From Chloroflexota bacterium (GTDB taxonomy: Bacteria; Chloroflexota; Anaerolineae; B4-G1), in the NCBI GenBank assembly GCA_003648125.1, contig QMOE01000147.1, positions 1 through 6,444 of the forward strand: a stretch of DNA of 6,444 nucleotides, read 5' to 3'. A model generated the notes under the pieces. That model was not told the DNA's origin and made no database searches. It saw nothing but the letters and a program-made list of their open reading frames with translations. Positions within the stretch are counted from its first letter, which is position 1; each line of letters opens with the position of its first letter. Positions 1 through 5,700 of the stretch are shown here, piece after piece. The position numbers and the translations under genes were made by a program.

Positions 1-1295
1 AGACGGTCGGCTACCTCCTCAACCAGCGAGACCGTCTCAGGAGAGACTGGTTCGCCCTCGAAATGCAAGTCAAGCACCCCCATCACCTGATCGCGCAATT
101 TCACCGGCACGGCCAGCGCATTGACTGTATCTCCTGCCCCGGAGATGACTGGTTGGCCTTCCAGCCAAGCCTGGCGCACTTCTGGGGGTTGCTCGGAGAC
201 CGGTTCGACACCCAAGCCTCGATAACGATACCCCCGTGATTGCTCAGCGCGCCACGCTTCCTGAGTGTAACGCCCAGAGATCGCCTGTAGCTCGCGCACC
301 GTTCGCTGCGTCTCCTGGAGCAGGCGGATATTCTGAATAGCCACCGCCAACTGATCGGCCATTGTCTGCGAGATCGCCACGTCCTCCTCGTCGAACGCCT
401 CCGGTTCCCGGCTCTGCACGTCCAGAGCACCGATGATCTTCCCACCTGCATGCAGCGGCAATGCCATCTCTGAACGGGTCTCCGGCAACAACGGGTTATC
501 GAAATAGACCGCGTCCTCGCCCACATCCAGGACGATGCGAGATAAACCTGTTGCAGTGACGTATCCCACGATGCCCACTTGGCCTACTTTTAAGCGGTGG
601 CCCCGTTCCAGCATCTGGCTGCCGGCTTCGCCGGTGGCTGCTCGCAAGACAGCGTACTCGCCTCGATCATCCAGCAAAAAGATGCCCGCGTGGTAGAATC
701 CAAAACGGTCTCGAATCAGATTGACGGCTCCGTTCAGCAATTCGTCCAGATCACGCGCGGCGGTAGCGTCGCGGGCCACCTCGGCCGCGACCTGAAGCTG
801 TACGGAGCGGCGTTCCAGATTACGCGTGCGCTCCGCCACCCGCTGTTCCAGCTCAACGTAGGCAACTTGGAGCCGGTCGGCCATCTCGTTAAAGGCCTCT
901 CCCAGGCGGCCAAATTCATCTGCCCACTCTATGCGCACCCGTTCGTCCAGGTGACCGGCAGCAAAACGAGATACTGCATCAGTCAGTCGCTCCACAGGCC
1001 AGGCCACGCTGTGAATATTGATCAACGCAGCGACCAGGAGCGTAGCAGCGATCAACAAAGCCCACACCGCGGGGATTAGCCACATTGCGTATTGAGCCTC
1101 CCTGACCTCTGCCAAAACGGCTGCGGGTTGCCCCGCCTCTAAAACGGCCACAGCCTGGTTCAAGCGCGAAAGAGCCGCCGAGTAGAGGATAACGGTCAGT
1201 CCCAACACGGCCAAGATGATAAGCGTGCTCCCTATGAGCCGGGCGCGGATGCTCGTGACGTGCTCGGTAAGGATTGATCTTGGCACTTGACTCAT
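1..1295 (-). CDS. Membrane sensor protein, TM-loop-TM-HAMP-GAF-GAF (3' end outside window)
   Basis: This is a partial gene. It has its start but runs off the left edge after 431 codons, with no stop in frame. Reading the protein directly: TM helix 1 lies at about residues 18-40 (after SIRAR), followed by a short extracytoplasmic loop of about 30 residues. TM helix 2 is at about 72-92, HAMP at about 90-145 (the P-VERLTDAV start and DEFGRLGEAFNEMADRL are typical), and a coiled coil at about 143-175. A complete GAF domain spans about 178-325 (FYHAGIFLLD, GIVGYV, TRSEMALPL, KIIGALDVQS, MADQLAVAIQN). A second GAF starts near 345 and is cut while still in its last helix (ALAVPVKLRDQVMGVLDL is present). 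GAF domains bind small molecules or act as dimer and signal modules; the ligand cannot be read here. The ATG overlaps the stop of the upstream gene in an ATGA. A GTG at codon 4 is a weaker alternative start. Any output domain would lie outside the window. The protein is paralogous to the gene at 3778-5700 but lacks its Cache-like domain. Confidence 0.9.
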   Translation of the reverse strand, partial: MSQVPRSILTEHVTSIRARLIGSTLIILAVLGLTVILYSAALSRLNQAVAVLEAGQPAAVLAEVREAQYAMWLIPAVWALLIAATLLVAALINIHSVAWPVERLTDAVSRFAAGHLDERVRIEWADEFGRLGEAFNEMADRLQVAYVELEQRVAERTRNLERRSVQLQVAAEVARDATAARDLDELLNGAVNLIRDRFGFYHAGIFLLDDRGEYAVLRAATGEAGSQMLERGHRLKVGQVGIVGYVTATGLSRIVLDVGEDAVYFDNPLLPETRSEMALPLHAGGKIIGALDVQSREPEAFDEEDVAISQTMADQLAVAIQNIRLLQETQRTVRELQAISGRYTQEAWRAEQSRGYRYRGLGVEPVSEQPPEVRQAWLEGQPVISGAGDTVNALAVPVKLRDQVMGVLDLHFEGEPVSPETVSLVEEVADR

Positions 1296-3001
1296 ATCCC
1301 CTCCTTAAACTCTCCCGGCAGCGACGGCGCATCCTCTGGGGGGCCCACGTGGACTGATACCCCCTCTATGCGGAGCAAGCGACCTAGTTCACGCACGGCG
1401 GTGCGCAACAAGCCGTCCACGTTGAGGGAGCGTGAGAAACGAGCGGTCATATCACTGAGCGCCTGCTCCCGCTCTGCCCGCCTCCTGGTATCTTCTATCA
1501 GGCGGGTGTTCTCGATAGCCAGCGCCATCTGGTCAACCACAGCCTCGATGAGCGCGACCTCGTCACCCGTCCACTGCCGCCCACCTTCTGTCTCCTGCAA
1601 TCCCAACGCGCCGATGATCTCACCGCGCAGCGCAATGGGCGCTACCAGAGATGTTTCTCCCGCTCCGTCACCCGCATTGGATTGCACGAGCACTTTTCGC
1701 TGCGCCATCGCCCGCTCCACATCGGATAGCAAGGTGTCATCGAAAGGTCTCACTCCCGGCTGTGTGCGCTCGTACAGGGGAACAGATCGAGCAGGAGCTA
1801 GTCGAACTTGCTGCTCGCGCGCGAGGCTCTGCTCAAGCTCCCTCAGGCGAGCCTGGGTCTCGGCAAACGTCCGTGCATTGTCAACAGCTATCGCCACCTG
1901 GTCGGCCAGCGCCTGGAACACGGGAATGTCTTCTGCCGAGAAAGCCCCTCGTATGGTACTATGAATGTCCAAAACACCGATCACCCGGTCGCCGACGAGC
2001 AGTGGCAGCGCCATCTCTGAGCGCGTTTTCGGCAACAGAGAGTTAGCCTCAATGGTATCCACTAGAGAAACATCCTCCTCACCCGGCGTGACCACAGAGC
2101 GAGCCTGAACCGCCGCGACGTCCAGGGCAATGCGGGCTTGAGCGCCAACCACACAGCTACCGATCAGTGAACAATCACTTATCTCTAACCTATGACCCTG
2201 CGCCAACATCTGCTCGCCGGCCTCGCCCGTGCCGGCCCGCAGCACTGCCCACTCTCCTGATTCGTCAACCAAGAAAAGGGCAACGTGATAGAGATCAAAT
2301 CGGTCACAGATCAAATCCACCGTCTTGCACACCAATTCATCCTGCTCCAGTGTCGAGGCAACATCACGGACAACCTGAGCGCTGGCCTGAAGTTGGAGCA
2401 CTCGTTTCTGCAACGAGACGTTGTTGGCAGCCAACTCACTCACTTGGCCTGCGAGGGATGCACAGGAGCGAGCAGCTTTGTCGCGCTCATCCTCCGTCTC
2501 TTGGATGGTTTTGGTCAAGGATGAGTTGAACAACCACTGCACCAACGTGACCGCGACAGCCAGCGTGTAAAACGCCAGGCACAAGGAAAGCCCGGCTCGG
2601 TTCAGTGGTTCCTGCCGTAGGAGACTGACCAGCCAAATCACGAGCGGCGCTCCGCCGAGAATGATCACCCCGCACAGGAGAAGACGCAGGATATTGACAC
2701 GTCGCTTCCCCGGTGCGGCATCCCCAATAGAAACACTCACCTGCGGAATCTCGCGCTCGTCCTCAATCTCTTCTGGTCCGAAAACCGTCAGAGGGGGTTC
2801 CACTATTCGCTCGGCCGCGACCGGAGCAGATATGGACTCGGCTCCGAGGAGACCAAAGATGACCGCATCTTCTAACGAAGGTTGCTCTTTCCCCTCCGTC
2901 TCTGCCTCTGCCTCTGCTTTTGCATCTACCTCCGGTTCCTGATCGGGGACGATGTCGGAGAACAGTTCGCTGAGATAACCCTCCAGGTCATTTTCACCCA
3001 T
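1292..3001 (-). CDS. Membrane-hairpin tandem-GAF protein with acidic N-terminal tail
   Basis: The protein has 569 residues. Residues 1-100 form a hydrophilic, strongly acidic tail that opens with LEGYLSELFSDIVP and contains an AEAEAETE run. A KRR stop then leads into two close TM helices at about 103-128 and 137-158, joined by a loop of under ten residues. This implies that both ends are cytoplasmic and that there is no periplasmic sensor. A coiled coil (about 160-212) leads to GAF1 (about 215-378: YHVALFLVD, TRSEMALPL, RVIGVLDIHS, LADQVAIAVDN). A second coil follows, then a shortened, more divergent GAF2 (about 405-500: SLVAPIALRGEIIGALGL, MALAIENTRL). The tail (about 505-552) resembles the first helix and strand of a GAF domain and then stops. 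No kinase, cyclase or DNA-binding domain is present. GAF1 has a longer mid-domain loop than its paralogues, plus two cysteines (C277, C283) absent from them. The start overlaps the ParA gene by 8 bp. The family is clear, but the ligand and partner are unknown. Its closest relative in the window is the fragment at 5697-6444. Confidence 0.93.
   Translation of the reverse strand: MGENDLEGYLSELFSDIVPDQEPEVDAKAEAEAETEGKEQPSLEDAVIFGLLGAESISAPVAAERIVEPPLTVFGPEEIEDEREIPQVSVSIGDAAPGKRRVNILRLLLCGVIILGGAPLVIWLVSLLRQEPLNRAGLSLCLAFYTLAVAVTLVQWLFNSSLTKTIQETEDERDKAARSCASLAGQVSELAANNVSLQKRVLQLQASAQVVRDVASTLEQDELVCKTVDLICDRFDLYHVALFLVDESGEWAVLRAGTGEAGEQMLAQGHRLEISDCSLIGSCVVGAQARIALDVAAVQARSVVTPGEEDVSLVDTIEANSLLPKTRSEMALPLLVGDRVIGVLDIHSTIRGAFSAEDIPVFQALADQVAIAVDNARTFAETQARLRELEQSLAREQQVRLAPARSVPLYERTQPGVRPFDDTLLSDVERAMAQRKVLVQSNAGDGAGETSLVAPIALRGEIIGALGLQETEGGRQWTGDEVALIEAVVDQMALAIENTRLIEDTRRRAEREQALSDMTARFSRSLNVDGLLRTAVRELGRLLRIEGVSVHVGPPEDAPSLPGEFKEGI
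1298..1306 (-). promoter_or_regulatory. Ribosome binding site in ATGA coupling junction (gene at 1-1295)
   Basis: The minus strand reads AAGGAGGGG here, inside the last codons (FKEGI) of the upstream gene, and the ATG at 1295-1293 overlaps that gene's TGA at 1294-1292. The spacing from AAGGAGG to the ATG is only about 4 nt, which is short. The overlap points to translational coupling, with ribosomes terminating on the upstream gene and restarting here. Confidence 0.7.
2900..2917. repeat. Three tandem CTCTGC hexamers
   Basis: Three perfect copies of CTCTGC (GCAGAG on the coding strand) encode part of the Ala-Glu run in the acidic tail of the gene at 1292-3001. The unit is in frame, so slippage would lengthen or shorten the tail by two residues without breaking the gene. 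This is low-complexity coding sequence, not a mobile or regulatory repeat. Confidence 0.75.
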
Positions 3002-3752
3002 GATTCATCAGCTCCTTGGCCAGGGCACGGTACTGTCTAGCCCCGCGAGTATTGGGGGCATATAGCGTGATCGGTTGTCCAAACACCGGGCTTTCCCTCA
3101 ACTTGGTATCCACCTCGATGATCGTGTTAAAGAGCACCTTGCTCAACCCACGCTGCATCTGTTCGAGTATGATCCGGTAAATTTTGTTGCGCCGGTCGTA
3201 CATCGTCACCAACACACGGTACTCTAGCCCTGGGTTAGTTTTCTCCCGCACGCGCTGCACCAGCTTGACAAAGTGAAGCAAGGTGTAGGCAGCGTAATAC
3301 TCGGTCTGGATGGGGATGACGAGTAGATCTGCCGCCGTCAGTGCATTGAGGGTCAGGGTGCCGAGGGAAGGGGGACAATCAATCAGAACAAAGTCATAGA
3401 ACCCCTTGTCCATATCATCCAACCCGTTCCTCAAGCGATACTGGTAGCCAGGCCGCCCGTAGAGGACTCTGTCGAGGATCACCAGTCCCTGGTTGGCCGG
3501 CACGATGTCCAGACCGTATACCGGACTCTCGCGGCTGACGCCAATCAGCGAGGTGTTCCCCAAGAGGGCATCCCCCACCGTGCGGCGTATATCCTGCGGC
3601 TTCAGCCCCACCGAAAGCGTGAGATTGGCCTGCGGATCCAGGTCAACGAGCAGGACGATCTGCCCCATCTCGGATAGACAGGCTCCCAACGAGAGGCAAG
3701 TGGTAGTCTTGGCCACTCCGCCTTTTTGATTACTGATGGCGATAACTTTCAT
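2994..3752 (-). CDS. Orphan ParA/Soj-family (MinD/ParA superfamily) ATPase
   Basis: The protein has 252 residues, a normal length for a small chromosomal-type ParA without an N-terminal helix-turn-helix. The deviant Walker A is at residues 10-18 (KGGVAKTTT), with the signature lysine K10 and the catalytic-loop lysine K15. The Walker A' is VDLDPQAN at 36-43, and the Walker B region FVLIDCPPSLG is at 121-131 with D125. ParA proteins form ATP-bound dimers that bind DNA non-specifically and position cargo (plasmids, origins, chemosensory or other complexes) when a partner stimulates hydrolysis. No ParB gene or parS-like site is visible. The gene sits between membrane GAF-sensor genes, 25 bp after one and overlapping the next by 8 bp, so the cargo or partner may be one of those proteins (inference). 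Two departures from textbook Soj are visible: Ala instead of Gly at position 14, and IIEVDTKLRESPVFGQPI (211-228) where Soj has the IPRNVRLSEAPS-type segment. The start is supported by GAGG 8 nt upstream. The family call is firm; the biological role is not. Confidence 0.95.
   Translation of the reverse strand: MKVIAISNQKGGVAKTTTCLSLGACLSEMGQIVLLVDLDPQANLTLSVGLKPQDIRRTVGDALLGNTSLIGVSRESPVYGLDIVPANQGLVILDRVLYGRPGYQYRLRNGLDDMDKGFYDFVLIDCPPSLGTLTLNALTAADLLVIPIQTEYYAAYTLLHFVKLVQRVREKTNPGLEYRVLVTMYDRRNKIYRIILEQMQRGLSKVLFNTIIEVDTKLRESPVFGQPITLYAPNTRGARQYRALAKELMNHG
3012..3017 (-). promoter_or_regulatory. Ribosome binding site for the gene at 1292-3001
   Basis: The minus strand reads AAGGAG 10 nt before the ATG at 3001-2999, inside the 3' end of the ParA gene. 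This supports that start and an 8 bp overlap of the two coding regions (the ParA stop is at 2996-2994), again consistent with coupled translation. Confidence 0.65.
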
Positions 3753-3760
3753 TGTTTACG

Positions 3761-3764
3761 CCTC
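3761..3764 (-). promoter_or_regulatory. Ribosome binding site for ParA-family gene
   Basis: The minus strand has GAGG 8 nt before the ATG at 3752-3750, inside the 25 bp gap (3753-3777) that separates this gene from the stop of the preceding sensor gene. The gap is too short for a convincing promoter or terminator, and I see none, so ParA is probably read from the upstream transcript. Confidence 0.5.
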
Positions 3765-3777
3765 GAAAAGTGAAACG

Positions 3778-5700
3778 TCAAACGCGTCCCCTCGTCTCCG
3801 TATCTGAGGAGGGAGATTCCAAACGCACAAAGGCGCGCGATGTACCCAATACAGCGAAAAGCTCATCCACCGCTGCCTGGACGATACCCTCCACGTCGGC
3901 GGCACGGCGCATCCTATCGGTGATCTCGCTGGTCAGCCGCTCGCGGGCAGCGCGGCGCTGGGCGTCCTCGTAGAGCCGGGCACTTTCCAGCGCCACACCT
4001 AATTGCTCGGTCAGTGTCTCCAGCAGCGCGATCTGTTCCGGTGTCCACTCACCGCTATCTTTGGGCTTTTGCGCGTCAATCACGCCGATGACGCGACCGC
4101 GCACCTTGATCGGCTGAACCAGGCTGGTCGCGTCGTCTCTGCTCGGCGCTGTTATTCCGGTTCGTAGCGCCATCTTCATCTCTGGAGGCCATAGATCGCC
4201 AACAGGGGAAAGACCGCGCTCGTCCCTGATAAAGCCCAGATCAGGCCGGGCGCGGAGCAATTCTCTCCAGGCCTCGTGGCTCAACTCGCCGTAGGCCTGC
4301 CGCTCCGCATCCAGACTCTCCTGCGCCTGTTGGAAAAGCTGCGCGTTGCTGATGGCCATGGCGATCTGGTCGGCCAGCATCTGCAGCACAGTCACATCTT
4401 CATCGCTGAACGCTTCCGTCTCCGCACTCTGTACATCCAGTGCACCGATGATCTCACCCCGCACTTGCAATGGCAACACTAGCTCAGAGCGCGTATCAGC
4501 CACCTCCGGGTCGTAGACAAACAATGGATCCGCCCTCACATCCGAAGCGACATACGGCATCCCCGTCCTGGTGACATAGCCCACGATACCTTCTTTGCCG
4601 ACTTTGAGCCGGAGGCCACGGGCCAACGCTCGCTGTCCACTCTCTCTGGACGCGGCCCGCAATACCGCCCACTCGCCGGTGGAATCCAACAAAAAGACAC
4701 CGATACGGTGAAAATCAAACCGCTCGTTGAGCGAGGTGGCAACCCGCGCAAGCAGTGCTTCCAGGTCCAATACCGAGGCCACGTCCCGAGCCACCTCGGC
4801 GGTCGCCTCCAGGTAGCGGGTGCGGTGCTCCAGATCCATCGTCCGTGCTGCCACTTGCTGCTCCAGATCCCGTACCACTTCCTGCAAGCGGAGAGTCATG
4901 GCATGGAAAGCACGACTGAGAGTGCCAATCTCATCCCGGCGGGGGGAGGGATGGATGGCATCCCATTCCCCTTGCGCAACTCTGGTAGCGGCCACGGCCA
5001 TTTCCCGGAGCGGGGCGACGAGCCGGACGCCAAAGATCAGACCCACTCCCAGGGATACCAGGGCCACAACCGCGACAAGCAGATTGAAACGCCGATACGC
5101 GAGGGAAGTCAGCCGCTCCAACTCCGCCGCCATCGTCTGGGCCGGGTGGGTAAACTCGTCAACATAGGTGGTGGCCGCTACGCGCAGGATGGTACCTCCT
5201 ACCGGCGTGATGGCCATAAACTTGGGCCGGATGACGCCGTCGGCGTCCTGCCAATCATAGTACCCCTCGGAGGGAGAGCCATCAAGGGAAGCGGAAAGGA
5301 TAGCCCAGAAATCAGGTAGGGTATCGGCCAGGGTGGACATGTCCATGCCTACGATCTCGGGGTTGGTGTGAAAGTGGGTGACTCCGCTGGCATCAAAGAC
5401 GGCGGTGTAGCCGGTCTGACCAACGGGTTGGACAGCTAGAATAGCGATGTCCTGATTATCCTCCAGCGCGGCCACATCGGATATATCTATTTCTGGATGA
5501 AGGCGCAGGTACGATTTGATCTGCTGAGCCGTGTCACGGGCCTGGTCGCGGATAGTTGATTTTGCCAATTCCTCCAGAGTGGTCTGGCTGCTTTGAATAG
5601 CCAAATTCCGCATCTGGCCTGTAGCTACAAGGCCGGCGATCAAGGCAGGGACTACTCCCATCAATAAAAGAACCAAAACCAGACGGGTTCGTATGCTCAT
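3778..5700 (-). CDS. Membrane sensor protein, TM-Cache-like-TM-HAMP-GAF-GAF
   Basis: The protein has 640 residues from the preferred start MSIRTRL. TM1 is at about 7-29. An extracytoplasmic domain (about 30-203) has single-Cache features: GYTAVFDASGVTHFHTNPE at 97-115, GMDM, and then PKFMAITPVGG followed by ILRVAATTYVDEF at 159-183. TM2 is at about 204-226, and HAMP at about 223-275 (P-LREMAVAATRVAQGEW, DEIGTLSRAFHAMTLRL). A coiled coil (about 272-305) leads to GAF1 (about 308-455: GIVGYVTRTG, TRSELVLPL, EIIGALDVQS, LADQIAMAISN) and GAF2 (about 475-575: EAWRELL, SLVQPIKVRGRVIGVIDAQ, LGVALESARL). The short tail (582-627) mimics the start of a GAF domain. Cache domains usually bind small extracellular ligands; HAMP passes the signal to the cytoplasmic GAF pair. 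No histidine kinase, GGDEF, methyl-accepting or other output domain is present. An in-frame ATG 11 codons upstream exists, but the start at 5700 has GGAGG at 7 nt and an ATGA overlap with the preceding gene, and it matches the SIRxRL start of the paralogue at 1-1295. Confidence 0.93.
   Translation of the reverse strand: MSIRTRLVLVLLLMGVVPALIAGLVATGQMRNLAIQSSQTTLEELAKSTIRDQARDTAQQIKSYLRLHPEIDISDVAALEDNQDIAILAVQPVGQTGYTAVFDASGVTHFHTNPEIVGMDMSTLADTLPDFWAILSASLDGSPSEGYYDWQDADGVIRPKFMAITPVGGTILRVAATTYVDEFTHPAQTMAAELERLTSLAYRRFNLLVAVVALVSLGVGLIFGVRLVAPLREMAVAATRVAQGEWDAIHPSPRRDEIGTLSRAFHAMTLRLQEVVRDLEQQVAARTMDLEHRTRYLEATAEVARDVASVLDLEALLARVATSLNERFDFHRIGVFLLDSTGEWAVLRAASRESGQRALARGLRLKVGKEGIVGYVTRTGMPYVASDVRADPLFVYDPEVADTRSELVLPLQVRGEIIGALDVQSAETEAFSDEDVTVLQMLADQIAMAISNAQLFQQAQESLDAERQAYGELSHEAWRELLRARPDLGFIRDERGLSPVGDLWPPEMKMALRTGITAPSRDDATSLVQPIKVRGRVIGVIDAQKPKDSGEWTPEQIALLETLTEQLGVALESARLYEDAQRRAARERLTSEITDRMRRAADVEGIVQAAVDELFAVLGTSRAFVRLESPSSDTETRGRV

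Noticed and set aside
979..1332. Minus-strand frame of 117 codons across the junction of two sensor genes
   Set aside because: It overlaps the real frame of the gene at 1-1295 in another phase. The real frame has a start, an RBS, TM helices and HAMP, and continues without a stop to the window edge.
1287..1964. Plus-strand open frame of 225 codons opposite the membrane-hairpin GAF gene
   Set aside because: It lies wholly antisense to a well-supported gene. Its translation is rich in Ser, Arg and Ala without any domain pattern, as expected of a shadow frame in GC-rich DNA.
3753..3777. Promoter or terminator in the only intergenic gap
   Set aside because: The gap is 25 bp, holds only a GAGG ribosome site, and shows no inverted repeat with a T run and no -35/-10 pair.
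4276..4482. Photoreceptor (bilin-binding) GAF domains
   Set aside because: The GAF domains lack the conserved chromophore-binding Cys-His or DxCF motifs of phytochromes and cyanobacteriochromes, so light sensing cannot be supported.
4708..5319. Plus-strand open frame of 203 codons opposite the Cache-like/HAMP region
   Set aside because: It is antisense to a gene with clear TM, HAMP and GAF motifs, and its own translation shows no recognisable fold or membrane segment. It is a shadow frame.
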